A stretch of DNA of 64,000 nucleotides. Source: an uncultured Prevotellaceae bacterium. Its GTDB lineage: Bacteria > Bacteroidota > Bacteroidia > Bacteroidales > Bacteroidaceae. The stretch lies in assembly GCA_902781315.1 (NCBI GenBank), contig CACZIT010000016.1, forward strand, positions 35,934 to 99,933, read 5' to 3'. Numbering within the stretch: the stretch's first letter is position 1; every line of letters begins with the position of its first letter. Of this stretch, positions 7,507 to 16,355 are shown one piece after another. The position numbers were made by a program, and so were the translations under genes. The notes below the pieces were generated by a model. The model was given only the letters and a program-made list of their open reading frames with translations. It searched no databases and had not been told where the DNA came from.

Positions 7507-8358
7507 TTATTTTCCAAAGTTCTTCAGCCTGATGCGGGTGAGCACCTGCTTGGTGTTGGCCGTGAAGTCGCTCGTCATCACCCAACTGTAATAGCCCGGG
7601 TCGCGGTGGAGCACGTCGGCAACGGCCCAGCCCTTGTACTTTCCGAAGTTGAACACCTCGTGCCTGACGGCATTGCCCTCAGCGTCTTTCAGCACATTTC
7701 CCTTGGCGTCGGTCTTGTCTTTCCAAACGATGCGGCCGGCAAAGTCAACATTATCGTTGGTCTTCGAAAAAGCCGCCAGCTCGTTCATGTCATTGTTTAA
7801 CACCCGCTCTGCTTCTTCCTGAACACCAGGGGCATAGCGGTCGAGTTCTGCCATGAGCACGCGGTAGGTGGCCTCTGTGTCTTGGTCGGCCCGATGGGCT
7901 TGGAAATCTTCCTCCATCTTGCGTCCGCAATAGAACTTGTAGGCTGCTGCCAGATTGCGCCGCTCCATTTTGTGGAAGATGGTCTGCGCATCGATGAGAT
8001 TGCAACGTGAGAAATCAAAGTCGATGCCTGCACGCAGGAATTCTTCAGCCAGCAGGGGCACATCGAAGTGATTGCTGTTGAATCCGGCAAAATCGCATCC
8101 TTCGAATGTCTGGCTGAGCTGTGGGGCCAGTTCCTTGAACGTAGGAGCACCAGCCACGTCTTCATTACTGATGCCCGTCAGTGTTGTCACTTCTGCAGGG
8201 ATGGGGCATTCCGGATTGACGAAAAGATTCTTTCGCTCTTCCTGTCCGTCGGGGAAGACTTTTATGTAAGATATCTGAACGATCCTGTCTTTAACAAGAT
8301 CAAGCCCCGTTGTCTCCAAATCGAAGACAACGAGGGGCTTAGTAAGATTCAATTTCAT
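7507..8358 (-). CDS. DnaQ-type 3'-5' exonuclease
   Basis: A 283-residue DEDDh exonuclease. The first motif FDLETTG gives Asp13 and Glu15. FNSNHFDVPLL supplies the second motif, and HRADQDTEAT the His and final Asp. The C-terminal 60 residues (FNFGKYKGWAVADVLHRDPG) form a short conserved tail found in Bacteroidetes members. It probably acts on DNA ends in repair or proofreading. Placement directly after dnaN is consistent with a replication role, but whether it is the replicative epsilon subunit is not shown. The next gene starts 25 nt downstream. Confidence 0.88.
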   Translation of the reverse strand: MKLNLTKPLVVFDLETTGLDLVKDRIVQISYIKVFPDGQEERKNLFVNPECPIPAEVTTLTGISNEDVAGAPTFKELAPQLSQTFEGCDFAGFNSNHFDVPLLAEEFLRAGIDFDFSRCNLIDAQTIFHKMERRNLAAAYKFYCGRKMEEDFQAHRADQDTEATYRVLMAELDRYAPGVQEEAERVLNNDMNELAAFSKTNDNVDFAGRIVWKDKTDAKGNVLKDAEGNAVRHEVFNFGKYKGWAVADVLHRDPGYYSWVMTSDFTANTKQVLTRIRLKNFGK

Positions 8359-8409
8359 TTGTTCAGAGTTGAGTTCTGTTTGTTCTTTATGCTCTTTGCC
8401 CGAGGCGCA

Positions 8410-9534
8410 TCAGTCGTTGAGCAGCATCGGCATGATAAGCATCAGCACGTCCTGGTTCTCAGGCTGCGAGACAGGCACGATGATTCCTGCACGGCTGGGG
8501 TCGGCAAGCTCCACCTGCACTTCGTCGCCCTGGAGGTTGTTGAGAATCTCTGAAAGCGAGCTGCCCTTGAAACCGATGCTCATGGTCTGGCCGGCATATT
8601 CGCAGGTGATCACTTCCTTGGCACTTGTTGCAAAGTCGATGTCTTCAGACGACAGCTCGAGTTTGCCTGCATCCAGATGGAAACGAATGAGCTGGCTGCT
8701 CTCGCTGGCAAACGGAAGCACGCGCTTCAGGGCACCGATGAGCGAGCGGCGGTCGATGGTCAGCTGGTTGGGGTTGTTCTGCGGAATCACGGAGTTGTAG
8801 TTAGGATAACGGCCCTCGATGAGACGGCAGGTCAGCGTGCCGTCAGCAAAATTAATCTCGGCCGAGCGGTCGTCAAACTTGATGACTACATCGCCACCGT
8901 CTTTGCCCAGCACGTTTTTCAGCAGCGTGGCGGGCTTCTTCGGCAGGATGAAAGCGGCAGGATTCTCACTCTTGATGGCGAAGTTCTTGTTGCGCACGAG
9001 CTTGTGGCCGTCGCTGGCCACCACATTGAGGCACTCCGGCGTGAGGTCGAAGTAGATGCCGTTCATCACAGGGCGAAGCTCGTCCTGAGCAGTGGCAAAG
9101 ATACTGCGTGAGATATTGTCGGCAAGCACTTGCGATTCCATCGTGATGACTGTGGCACCGTCGGGAATGGGCTGAGTGCGGGGATATTCATCGGCATTCT
9201 GTGCGGTGAAGTTATAGAGACCATTCTGATAGATGATCTTCACGGTGAGGGCCACGGTGTCGATTTCGAAAGTCAGCGGTTGCTCGGGCAGTTCCTTCAT
9301 GGCGTCGAGCAGCGTACGGTTGGGGACAGCAAAGCTTCCCTCGCCATCAGCAGCATCCAGGGCCAGCGTGGAACGCATGACGTTTTCGCTGTCACTTGCA
9401 GTGATGTTGAGTTGCTGGTTTCTCACTTCAAAGAGGAAGCTGTCGAGGATGGGCAGCGAGTTTTTGCTGTTGATGACGCGTGCCAATGTTTGCAGACGAC
9501 CATTCAAAGCAGTGCTTGATAATGTAAATCTCAT
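8410..9534 (-). CDS. dnaN: DNA polymerase III beta sliding clamp
   Basis: 374 residues, the normal size for the ring-forming beta clamp, with three repeated clamp domains. It starts MRFTLSSTALNGRLQTLARV and contains LPILDSFLFEV and the late FLLPKKPATLL-like segment AFILPKKPATLLKN. It ends near the cleft-forming C-terminus ENQDVLMLIMPMLLND, the conserved clamp ending. It heads a five-gene minus-strand run (dnaN, exonuclease, DUF4835, recN, TPR protein) with a clear promoter 66 nt upstream. dnaA and gyrB are not beside it, so nothing here marks a replication origin. Confidence 0.97.
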   Translation of the reverse strand: MRFTLSSTALNGRLQTLARVINSKNSLPILDSFLFEVRNQQLNITASDSENVMRSTLALDAADGEGSFAVPNRTLLDAMKELPEQPLTFEIDTVALTVKIIYQNGLYNFTAQNADEYPRTQPIPDGATVITMESQVLADNISRSIFATAQDELRPVMNGIYFDLTPECLNVVASDGHKLVRNKNFAIKSENPAAFILPKKPATLLKNVLGKDGGDVVIKFDDRSAEINFADGTLTCRLIEGRYPNYNSVIPQNNPNQLTIDRRSLIGALKRVLPFASESSQLIRFHLDAGKLELSSEDIDFATSAKEVITCEYAGQTMSIGFKGSSLSEILNNLQGDEVQVELADPSRAGIIVPVSQPENQDVLMLIMPMLLND

Positions 9535-9599
9535 GGGTATACGGTTTTTAAAATGTTATTGTTTCTGTTCGTTAATGACAATTTTACGCTTTTATCCTA

Positions 9600-9631
9600 C
9601 AAAATTACAAAAAACCATCGGGCGAAACAAA
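9600..9631 (-). promoter_or_regulatory. Promoter of dnaN
   Basis: On the minus strand TTTG (9628-9631) is followed after 20 nt by TAATTTTG (9600-9607), a full match to the Bacteroidetes consensus TTTG-N19/21-TAnnTTTG. It leaves a leader of about 60 nt before the dnaN start codon. Confidence 0.75.
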
Positions 9632-9722
9632 AAAAAGAGTGAAAAAGTTTCGGAAATTAGAACATTTTTAGTAATTTCGCAAGCGAATTCAATAAAAACA
9701 ACATTTTAAATATACTATCATT

Positions 9723-10136
9723 ATGGAATTACAAGGAAAAGTGATTGCCGAAACTCCTGAACGCAGTGGTACTTCGGCAAGAGGTGAATGGAAAGTGAAA
9801 GGCTATGTCATCGAGACACACGAGCAATATCCCAAGAAGATGGTCTTTGAAGTCTTTGGAGCAGACCGTCTTGCCCGTTTCAACATACAGGTTGGCCAGG
9901 AGGTTTTGGTATCTTTTGACATCGATGCCCATGAATACAATGGCCGTTGGTTCAACAATATCCGTGCTTTCGACGTGCGCCAGGTTGATCCTGCACAGTA
10001 TGGTGCAACTCCTGTGCAGTCTGCTCCCTTTACAGCCCCGGTGGCTGGTGGTGCTGCACCTCAGCCTGAAAACGCTCCGTTCCCTGGTCCGGCTCCTGCT
10101 GCCGAGGGTGAGAGCACTGACGACCTGCCCTTCTGA
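9723..10136 (+). CDS. DUF3127 protein with SSB-like acidic C-tip
   Basis: 137 residues. The N-terminal 95 residues (MELQGKVIAETPERSGTSARG, then GRWFNNIRAFDV) match DUF3127, a Bacteroidetes family I expect to have an OB fold. The last 40 residues are a Pro/Ala/Gly-rich flexible linker ending in ESTDDLPF. That ending copies the form of bacterial SSB tails (DDDIPF), which bind replication and repair proteins. The ssb gene at 449 lacks such a tip. The gene is divergent from dnaN across 188 nt. An alternative SSB-like role is likely but inferred. Confidence is high for the gene and moderate for function. Confidence 0.82.
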   Translation: MELQGKVIAETPERSGTSARGEWKVKGYVIETHEQYPKKMVFEVFGADRLARFNIQVGQEVLVSFDIDAHEYNGRWFNNIRAFDVRQVDPAQYGATPVQSAPFTAPVAGGAAPQPENAPFPGPAPAAEGESTDDLPF

Positions 10137-10162
10137 TTTCGCAAAAACAGCATATGTAGTAT

Positions 10163-10205
10163 AAAGGCTGAAAGGATTCTTCACCGATTCCCTTCAGCCT
10201 TTTTA
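10163..10205 (+). terminator. Intrinsic terminator after the DUF3127 gene
   Basis: AAAGGCTGAA and TTCAGCCTTT pair around a loop, followed by T residues. It sits between the DUF3127 gene and the convergent fbp gene and could serve both. Confidence 0.75.
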
Positions 10206-10228
10206 GTAAAACAACTGGTCTTCCGGAC

Positions 10229-12124
10229 TTACACTCCCAACAGTTTCTCTTTGATGTAGCCATGCCTGTAGGCATACAACAGGTGCTCCAGGTCGCGAAT
10301 CTGGCGACGTAGTTCCATGCCTCGGTCGGTATCGGCTACCAGCATGCGGTGGTTGGCCATTTCAACAATCTGGCGGGTCGACTTGATGTCGGTACCTCGC
10401 CTGATGGCATCGCTCACCGACAAGAATGGCTCGTGCTGAACAAGTTCAAACCCTCGGCTGTGATAGACCAGTGTGTATCCGGCAATACCTGTAGTCTTGT
10501 GATAAGCCTGCGAGAATCCTCCGTCGATGACCATGAGCCTTCCGTCGGCCTTGATGGGATTTTCTCCTTCGGCAGCATGCACTGGAACGTGGCCGTTGAT
10601 GATGTGTCGGTGTTCGCCTGTGACGCCAAACGCATCCATGATGTGTTCCATCACCTTGCTGTCGTCCCTCATGCGGAAATAGTTTCCTTTTTCTTCGCGC
10701 CAAGACTCCTTGTCTGTCATGAAGTAACGCTCGAAGGTCGCCATTTTTGACTTGTTGAACAATGGGCTGTCGGGACCACACCATAGGTAAAGGAAGAAGT
10801 CGATGGCATTGCGTCGTTCTTCCGGCTCCGTGTCGTTTTGGAATGCGGCACGAATAGTCGTTTCGATGTTTTCGAGCAGTTCCCTGCCAGAGCCCATTTC
10901 CATCACCTCACGCAAAGACCCGTCGTCGTTCAGGGGGATGGATGCATGGAAAAGCAGATTTCCGTTGCAGATATTATACATCGATCCATGACTCAGCAGC
11001 AATTGCATGTGGCCCTGAAGTTTTTCGCTGACTCGGAACGAATGTCGGAGTTTTTTTACTAACTCGCGCTCAGCATCGGTCAGCGGTGATGGGGTGGGGA
11101 AATAGAGTTGGGCCCGTTCTTCCATCTTCCACTCGGGATGGCGCAGATAGGTTTCAGCCTCCAACTTGAACTGGAGCAAGCTCACAGCTTTGTGCATCTG
11201 GGCCATCAGTCGGCGGGTCTTCTCGTCAAGTTGTCCTGAGCCAGCGCTTGTGATAGGTTCAAAGCCATCGCAGGGATCGTCTTTCAGCGTTTCCATAGCC
11301 CATGTGGCAAGTGGCAGAAGGCTGATGCCGTAGCCATCTTCCAGGGTACGCATGTTGGCATAGCGAAGAGAAAGCCTGATGACATTGCAGATGCAAGCCT
11401 CGTTGCCTGCAGCAGCCCCCATCCAGAGCACGTCGTGGTTTCCCCAGGTGATGTCCCATTTGTGATATTGCGCAAGGGTGTCCATAATGATGTGGGCACC
11501 TGTTCCGCGGTCAAAGATGTCGCCGAGAATGTGCAGCTGGTCGATGGCAAGCCTTTGGATGACAGAAGCTATGGCACAGATGAAATCGTCAGCTCGCCCT
11601 GTGGAAATAATGGTGGAGATAATCACATTCACATAGGCTGCCTTATTGTGGTCGTCGGTGCTTTCATGCAGCAATTCCTCGATGATATAGGCAAAGTCCT
11701 GAGGCAAGGCCTTGCGCACTTTCGAGCGGGTGTATTTGCTGGAAACATCGCGGCATACGCTCACCAACTGGTGTATCGTGATGTGATACCAGTCCTGCAG
11801 GTCTTTTTCCTGAGCCTTCACGAGTTGAATCTTCTGCTCGGGATAGTATATCAGTGTGCACAACTCCCTTTTCTCGGCTTCGCGCAACGTGTTGCCAAAG
11901 ATGTCGTTCACCTTTCTCTTGATACTGCCTGAAGCATTCTTCAGCACGTGCTGGAATGCTTTATACTCGCCGTGTAAGTCGGCCAGGAAATGTTCCGTCC
12001 CCTTTGGCAGATTCAGTATGGCTTGCAGATTAATGATTTCCGTAGCAGCATCCGCTATCGTAGGGAAACTGTGAGCCAGCAATTCCAGATAGCGCAAGTC
12101 GCGTTTGATGTCATTTTTCTTCAT
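10229..12124 (-). CDS. fbp: Fructose-1,6-bisphosphatase, class III
   Basis: A metallophosphatase of 631 residues for gluconeogenesis, of the class III type found in Firmicutes and Bacteroidetes. It has the calcineurin-like motifs LHGEYKAF, GDIFDRG and GNHDVLWMG, which bind the metals. The C-terminal part has INGHVPVHAAEGENPIKADG and VIDGGFSQAYHKTTG. The frame stays open up to 12241, but the extra N-terminal part crosses a tRNA gene and its terminator. I therefore start at the ATG at 12124 (MKKNDIKRDLRYLELLAHSF). No promoter box is obvious between the tRNA terminator and this start, so read-through from tRNA-Lys is possible. Confidence 0.95.
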   Translation of the reverse strand: MKKNDIKRDLRYLELLAHSFPTIADAATEIINLQAILNLPKGTEHFLADLHGEYKAFQHVLKNASGSIKRKVNDIFGNTLREAEKRELCTLIYYPEQKIQLVKAQEKDLQDWYHITIHQLVSVCRDVSSKYTRSKVRKALPQDFAYIIEELLHESTDDHNKAAYVNVIISTIISTGRADDFICAIASVIQRLAIDQLHILGDIFDRGTGAHIIMDTLAQYHKWDITWGNHDVLWMGAAAGNEACICNVIRLSLRYANMRTLEDGYGISLLPLATWAMETLKDDPCDGFEPITSAGSGQLDEKTRRLMAQMHKAVSLLQFKLEAETYLRHPEWKMEERAQLYFPTPSPLTDAERELVKKLRHSFRVSEKLQGHMQLLLSHGSMYNICNGNLLFHASIPLNDDGSLREVMEMGSGRELLENIETTIRAAFQNDTEPEERRNAIDFFLYLWCGPDSPLFNKSKMATFERYFMTDKESWREEKGNYFRMRDDSKVMEHIMDAFGVTGEHRHIINGHVPVHAAEGENPIKADGRLMVIDGGFSQAYHKTTGIAGYTLVYHSRGFELVQHEPFLSVSDAIRRGTDIKSTRQIVEMANHRMLVADTDRGMELRRQIRDLEHLLYAYRHGYIKEKLLGV

Positions 12125-12149
12125 ATTTGTAGTCTTTTGACATAAACAA

Positions 12150-12180
12150 TAAAAAGAGGTCTCGTGCGGACCTCTTTTTT
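12150..12180 (-). terminator. Intrinsic terminator of tRNA-Lys
   Basis: AAAAAGAGGTC and GACCTCTTTTTT pair perfectly around a 7-nt loop. On the minus strand the T tract follows the stem. It separates tRNA-Lys from fbp. Confidence 0.8.
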
Positions 12181-12183
12181 CCG

Positions 12184-12256
12184 TGATCCGCTTGGGGCTC
12201 GAACCCAAGACCCCAACATTAAAAGTGTTGTGCTCTACCAACTGAGCTAGCGGATC
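12184..12256 (-). tRNA. tRNA-Lys (anticodon TTT)
   Basis: 73 nt on the minus strand, from GATCCGCTAGCTCAGTTGG to CCCCAAGCGGATCA. Acceptor arms GATCCGC and GCGGATC pair perfectly. The anticodon loop CTTTTAA holds TTT, and the T loop reads GGTTCGAGCC. No encoded CCA. Confidence 0.95.
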
Positions 12257-12304
12257 TCCCTGTTTTCTTCCTTACGATTGCATGCAATCTTCAGAAAGCG
12301 AGTG

Positions 12305-12336
12305 CAAAGGTACTACCTTTTTTTTATTCCGCCAAA
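12305..12336 (-). promoter_or_regulatory. Promoter of tRNA-Lys
   Basis: On the minus strand TTTG (12333-12336) is followed after 20 nt by TACCTTTG (12305-12312), a full consensus match. The -33 element lies inside the last codons of the upstream AI-2E family gene. Confidence 0.75.
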
Positions 12337-13508
12337 TTTTCGGGCAACTTTTCTTCATTTATTGCTTCTTTTGCTACTATAGTGTTGCCAACAGCCTCAT
12401 TTAGAGTACCTGGTTGCGGCTGTTCCGGCACTACAGGTTCGTCTTCGTTCTCACGTGTGACGTATCGTTGATAGTAAGCAATGAGAAGCGTCGTCAGGGG
12501 CAGGGCAATGATCAGGCCGATGAATCCGAGCAGCGCGCCCCACACCGATAGAGAGAGCAGCAGGATGGCTGGGTTCAGCCCCATAGCATGCCCCATGATT
12601 TTCGGTGTGACCACCATGTCGATGATAATCTGCACGATGGCAAACACGGCCACAGCTGCCAGCAGGATGAGCCAGAAGTTCTGACCCGTATCGGCAGCTT
12701 TCAGCAAGGCCAGCAATGCCGTAGGAATCAGGGCGAAAGTATGCAGATAAGGCACCAGGTCCATGATTCCTATCATGATGCCAAGGCCGATGGCCATCGG
12801 GAAATCAATAATGGTGAAACCGATGCAGAACAAGATGCCCATCGTCAGTGCCACCAGGCTCTGGCCTCGAATATAGTTGTTCAGTTCCCTCTCAACATCC
12901 TTCATCAACTCGTGCCAGAAAGGACGCGCTTTCTTCGGGAAAATCTTGATCCAGTTGTTCGTGAGATACTCATAGTCGAGCAGTATGAAAAACATATATA
13001 ATAAGGTAATGAGCGATGCCACAATGCTGATAACCACACTGGCTGTCTGGCCGAGGAAATTGAATAATTGCGGCATTGCTTTCTGCAATCCATTGGTAAA
13101 GTCCTTACTGCGGAAGAACTGTTCAATCTCAGCCTGATTCTCTTGCAGCCACTGCTGAATGGCCCCAGGAATGCTGTCGATATTTGCAGAGACGTGAATA
13201 TACTTGGTGACCAGCGAACCCAGTTTCTGGAATTGCTCAATCATAGGAGGTATAATCAGATAAACCACCAAGGCAATGACGGCCGTCACTCCGATGAAAG
13301 TCACGATGATGCTCAACGCACGTGTAGGAACGTGCAAACGATACTGCACAAACTTGACGACGGGATAGAGCAGATAGGCCAGCAACCAGGCAACAAAGAA
13401 GGGTAGCAGCACGTTGCTAAGGTAATTGACGGCTACCAACACAAAGAGTATCAGCGCCCCAACACCAGCCCAGCGTATAAACTTGTCGAACGTTATTTTT
13501 TCTTGCAT
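12324..13508 (-). CDS. AI-2E family (PerM-like) membrane protein
   Basis: 394 residues with about eight hydrophobic segments, for example at 15-35 and 40-60 and in a dense cluster after 215. It carries landmarks of the AI-2E transporter/UPF0118 family: LLPFFVAWLLAYLLYPVV near the N-terminus, NNYIRGQSLVALTMGILF, and DLVPYLHTFALIPTALLALL. The C-terminus is a charged cytoplasmic tail. Family members include autoinducer-2 exporters and Na+/H+ antiporters, so the substrate cannot be named. It follows tdk by 6 nt, so the two are one operon. Confidence 0.85.
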   Translation of the reverse strand: MQEKITFDKFIRWAGVGALILFVLVAVNYLSNVLLPFFVAWLLAYLLYPVVKFVQYRLHVPTRALSIIVTFIGVTAVIALVVYLIIPPMIEQFQKLGSLVTKYIHVSANIDSIPGAIQQWLQENQAEIEQFFRSKDFTNGLQKAMPQLFNFLGQTASVVISIVASLITLLYMFFILLDYEYLTNNWIKIFPKKARPFWHELMKDVERELNNYIRGQSLVALTMGILFCIGFTIIDFPMAIGLGIMIGIMDLVPYLHTFALIPTALLALLKAADTGQNFWLILLAAVAVFAIVQIIIDMVVTPKIMGHAMGLNPAILLLSLSVWGALLGFIGLIIALPLTTLLIAYYQRYVTRENEDEPVVPEQPQPGTLNEAVGNTIVAKEAINEEKLPENLAE

Positions 13509-13514
13509 AATTGA

Positions 13515-14159
13515 TTAGTCAGCTTTTTCGTTTTCCTTATTCTCGTCCTCAGCTTTGACGGCTTGCAGATAGCAGTCGCGGCAAAGAGGTTCGTATTCCA
13601 TCTTTTCGCCCAACAGCACCCGTCTCTCGTTATGCACAAGTCGGTGGCTGAGATAAGCAAGATTGCCGCAGCGCACACAAATGGCATGGACTTTCGTCAC
13701 ATCATCGGCAATGGCACACAGGGCAGGCATCGGACCAAAGGGCACACCGCGGAAGTCCATATCGAGACCTGCTACGATGACGCGCACGCCTCGATTGGCC
13801 AGTTCGTTGCAAACCTCAACCAGTCCCATGTCCAGAAACTGAGCTTCATCGATTCCCACCACCTCGATGTCAGACGAAAGCAGCAGAATGCTCGAGGATG
13901 TCTCTACAGGTGTCGAAGGAATGGCATTCTGGTCGTGGCTGACAACATCGTTGTCCGAGTAACGAGTGTCAATGGCAGGCTTGAATATCTCTACACGCTG
14001 CTTAGCAAACTTGGCGCGTTTCATCCGGCGGATGAGTTCCTCGGTCTTGCCCGAGAACATTGATCCGCACACAACTTCTATTCTGCCGGGGCGATGTGAT
14101 TCCCCCTCAATGTGATGTGTCATCTTACTTTTTTCCGGTTGATATTTGATTATTTCCAT
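13515..14159 (-). CDS. tdk: Thymidine kinase
   Basis: Type II thymidine kinase for dTMP salvage. P-loop GSMFSGKT follows [17 protein letters not shown] holds the catalytic Glu region, and [12 protein letters not shown] the lasso region. The zinc site is formed by the CVRCGN and CRDCY cysteine pairs. The longest reading gives 214 residues from 14159. That start would leave almost no leader after the -7 box at 14161, so the next ATG (14123, MTHHIEGES) is a good alternative and suits the family length better. Confidence 0.95.
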   Translation of the reverse strand: MEIIKYQPEKSKMTHHIEGESHRPGRIEVVCGSMFSGKTEELIRRMKRAKFAKQRVEIFKPAIDTRYSDNDVVSHDQNAIPSTPVETSSSILLLSSDIEVVGIDEAQFLDMGLVEVCNELANRGVRVIVAGLDMDFRGVPFGPMPALCAIADDVTKVHAICVRCGNLAYLSHRLVHNERRVLLGEKMEYEPLCRDCYLQAVKAEDENKENEKAD

Positions 14160-14160
14160 G

Positions 14161-14192
14161 CAAAATTACAAAGACGTTTTAAAAATTGCAAA
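14161..14192 (-). promoter_or_regulatory. Promoter of tdk
   Basis: On the minus strand TTTG (14189-14192) is followed after 20 nt by TAATTTTG (14161-14168). It is back to back with the rsmI promoter. Confidence 0.7.
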
Positions 14193-14207
14193 GAAATTGC
14201 CACTTTT

Positions 14208-14238
14208 TTTGTTAATGAAGATTATTTAACTATCTTTG
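14208..14238 (+). promoter_or_regulatory. Promoter of rsmI
   Basis: TTTG (14208-14211), a 19-nt spacer and TATCTTTG (14231-14238) match the Bacteroidetes consensus fully. The leader to the rsmI ATG is about 30 nt and includes a purine-rich GAAGAAGGAAAA. Confidence 0.8.
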
Positions 14239-14274
14239 TGGCGATAAAATCGCAAACGAAGAAGGAAAATTGAC

Positions 14275-14979
14275 ATGTTGTACATTATTCCTACACCAGT
14301 AGGCAATCTGGAGGACATGACAATGCGTGCAGTCCGACTTCTGAAGGAAGCCGACGTCGTACTTGCTGAGGACACCCGTACATCGGGCATCCTCCTAAAG
14401 CATTTCGACATACAAAACCGCCTGATGTCGCACCATAAGTTCAACGAACATGGCACCAGCGCATCTGTGGTGGAGCGGCTGAAAGCAGGGCAGACCGTAG
14501 CTCTCATCAGCGACGCAGGCACACCAGGCATCAGCGATCCTGGCTTTTTCCTGGTGCGCGAGGCTGTTGCTGCAGGTATCGAGGTACAGACCTTGCCTGG
14601 TCCTACCGCCTGCATCCCGGCATTGGTATCAAGCGGACTGCCTTGCGACAGATTCTGCTTCGAAGGATTCCTGCCGCAAAAGAAAGGACGCCAGACTCAT
14701 CTGGACTCGTTGAAGGAAGAATCGCGGACAATGGTCTTCTACGAATCGCCCTTCCGTCTGGTGAAGACCTTGCAGCAGTTTGCCGAGGCGTTCGGCACCG
14801 ACAGGCAGGTTAGCGTCAGTCGTGAAATATCGAAGATACACGAAGAACACGTGCGAGGGACGCTGGCCGAAGTCATTGAGCATTTCACGACCACTCCGCC
14901 GAAGGGCGAAATAGTGATTGTTCTTGCCGGAAAAGCAAAGGTGAAGTCAAAAGCAAAACAAAACGATAAAACTGATTAA
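14275..14979 (+). CDS. rsmI: 16S rRNA 2'-O-ribose C1402 methyltransferase
   Basis: 234 residues of the tetrapyrrole-methylase fold. It starts MLYIIPTPVGNLEDMTMRAV, the RsmI signature, and continues with AEDTRTSGILLKHF, LISDAGTPGISDPGF and LPGPTACIPALVSSGLP, which build the S-adenosylmethionine site. FCFEGFLPQKKGRQ is also typical. It ends in a Lys-rich tail. It methylates the ribose of C1402 in 16S rRNA. The downstream lipoprotein gene starts 11 nt after its stop, so they share the promoter. Confidence 0.96.
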   Translation: MLYIIPTPVGNLEDMTMRAVRLLKEADVVLAEDTRTSGILLKHFDIQNRLMSHHKFNEHGTSASVVERLKAGQTVALISDAGTPGISDPGFFLVREAVAAGIEVQTLPGPTACIPALVSSGLPCDRFCFEGFLPQKKGRQTHLDSLKEESRTMVFYESPFRLVKTLQQFAEAFGTDRQVSVSREISKIHEEHVRGTLAEVIEHFTTTPPKGEIVIVLAGKAKVKSKAKQNDKTD

Positions 14980-14990
14980 ATATTGATAAG

Positions 14991-15845
14991 ATGAAAAAAT
15001 TAATGTTCGTAGCAGCAGCATTCATCATGCTTGCCGCAACAAGTTGTAAGAATGAGCCGCGTGTTGCTCCTGTAGTCGACACGACGACACGTGATTCTTT
15101 GCAGAAAATCATTGACCAGAAGGACAATGAAATCAACGACATGATGTCGACTCTGAACGAAATTCAAGAGGGCTTCCGCGAAATTGCACAGGCTGAAAAC
15201 CGCGTGAGCATCGTGAAAGACGGCGAACGTACTGACAAGGCCCAGCAGATTCGCGAGAACATCCAGTTCATCTCGAACACCATGAAGCGTAATCGTGAAC
15301 TGATCAACAAACTGCAGCAGCAGGTGCGCGAGAGCTCTGTGAAAGGCGATCAGTTGAAGGCTACCATCGACGGACTGGTGAAGCAGTTGGAGGAAAAAGA
15401 CCAGCAGCTGCAGCAGTTGCGTGCTGAGTTGGATTCGAAAGACATCCATATCTCCGAACTCGATGAGACCATCTCGAATCTTAACACTCACGTGGAAGAC
15501 CTTACCACAGAGAGCAAGAAGAAGAGCGAGACCATCAGCACACAAGACAAGCAGCTCAATACAGCCTGGTTTGTCTTTGGCACCAAGAAGGAACTGAAGG
15601 AACAGCACATCCTGGAAGGCGACCGCGTTCTGCAGTCGAACTTCAACAACAGCTATTTCACGAAGATCGACATCCGTGTCGACAAGGAAATCAAGCTCTA
15701 CTCGAAGTCGGCTAAGATCCTGACCATGCACCCCTCGAGCAGCTATACGCTGCAGCAGGATGCCAACAAGCAGTATGTGCTGCGTATCACCAATCCGCAA
15801 CTCTTCTGGTCGACCAGCAAGTATCTGGTGATACTCGTTAAATAA
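14991..15845 (+). CDS. Coiled-coil lipoprotein (Cbp1 adhesin-like)
   Basis: 284 residues. The N-terminus MKKLMFVAAAFIMLAATSC is a lipoprotein signal with the lipobox cysteine at 19. Residues about 35-190 are a long heptad-rich coiled coil full of Gln, Glu, Lys and Leu (QQQVRESSVKGDQLK, LEEKDQQLQQLRAEL). The C-terminal 90 residues are a compact domain (TAWFVFGTKKELKEQHIL). The layout resembles the family named after the Bacteroides fragilis collagen-binding protein Cbp1. That match is from memory of the family and collagen binding is not shown here. It is co-transcribed with rsmI. Confidence 0.75.
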   Translation: MKKLMFVAAAFIMLAATSCKNEPRVAPVVDTTTRDSLQKIIDQKDNEINDMMSTLNEIQEGFREIAQAENRVSIVKDGERTDKAQQIRENIQFISNTMKRNRELINKLQQQVRESSVKGDQLKATIDGLVKQLEEKDQQLQQLRAELDSKDIHISELDETISNLNTHVEDLTTESKKKSETISTQDKQLNTAWFVFGTKKELKEQHILEGDRVLQSNFNNSYFTKIDIRVDKEIKLYSKSAKILTMHPSSSYTLQQDANKQYVLRITNPQLFWSTSKYLVILVK

Positions 15846-15868
15846 GAATCAAGAAAACAATTATCATC

Positions 15869-15908
15869 AAGGCGGTAACACAGCAACCAATGTGTTATCG
15901 CCTTTTTT
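15869..15908. terminator. Bidirectional terminator between the lipoprotein gene and tadA
   Basis: AAGGCGGTAACACA (15869-15882) and TGTGTTATCGCCTT (15891-15904) pair over 14 bp with one mismatch, with T on the plus side. It overlaps the last codons of tadA on the other strand, so one hairpin ends both convergent genes. Confidence 0.8.
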
Positions 15909-16350
15909 CTTTGAAGAACCGTTGCATCATCTCCCGGCTTTCGTCAGCAAGTACCCCCTCGCACGTAGCACACTTGGGATGAAGGACGTTGGGGGCATAG
16001 CGTCTGAAACCGCGCTTTTCGTCAGGTGCACCATAGACCACACGGCTCATTTGCGCCCATCCGATAGCACCCGCGCACATAGGGCAGGGCTCCACCGTCA
16101 CGTAGAGGGTGCAGTCATTCAGGTATTTCCCTCCAAGCATGTTGGCTGCCATCGTGATGGCCTGCATCTCGGCATGAGCCGTCACGTCGTGCAGCGTTTC
16201 CGTCAGATTGTGGGCACGCGCTATCACCCTGTCGCGGCAAACAATGACAGCCCCAATGGGAATCTCGCCTTGCCGTTCAGCTTGTTGAGCCTCGGCAAGC
16301 GCCATCTGCATGTAGCGTTCGTCCTTTTTTTGCTGTTCTTCCTGTGTCAT
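15895..16350 (-). CDS. tadA: tRNA-specific adenosine deaminase / nucleoside deaminase
   Basis: 151 residues with the zinc-deaminase motifs HAEMQAI and EPCPMCAGA. The N-terminal part MALAEAQQAERQGEIPIGAVIV and the RVVYGAPDEKRG segment fit the TadA group that makes inosine at the wobble position of tRNA-Arg(ACG). Related guanine/cytosine deaminases share the motifs, so the exact substrate is inferred. Its ATG lies only 5 nt after the -7 promoter box, predicting a leaderless mRNA. The 3' end runs into the shared terminator. Confidence 0.9.
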   Translation of the reverse strand: MTQEEQQKKDERYMQMALAEAQQAERQGEIPIGAVIVCRDRVIARAHNLTETLHDVTAHAEMQAITMAANMLGGKYLNDCTLYVTVEPCPMCAGAIGWAQMSRVVYGAPDEKRGFRRYAPNVLHPKCATCEGVLADESREMMQRFFKEKRR

Positions 16351-16355
16351 GCGTG

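Noticed and set aside
9535-9722. Chromosome origin next to dnaN
   Set aside because: No DnaA boxes or dnaA gene seen; the spacer holds only divergent promoters.
12125-12241. N-terminal 39-residue extension of fbp
   Set aside because: It would run through tRNA-Lys and its terminator.
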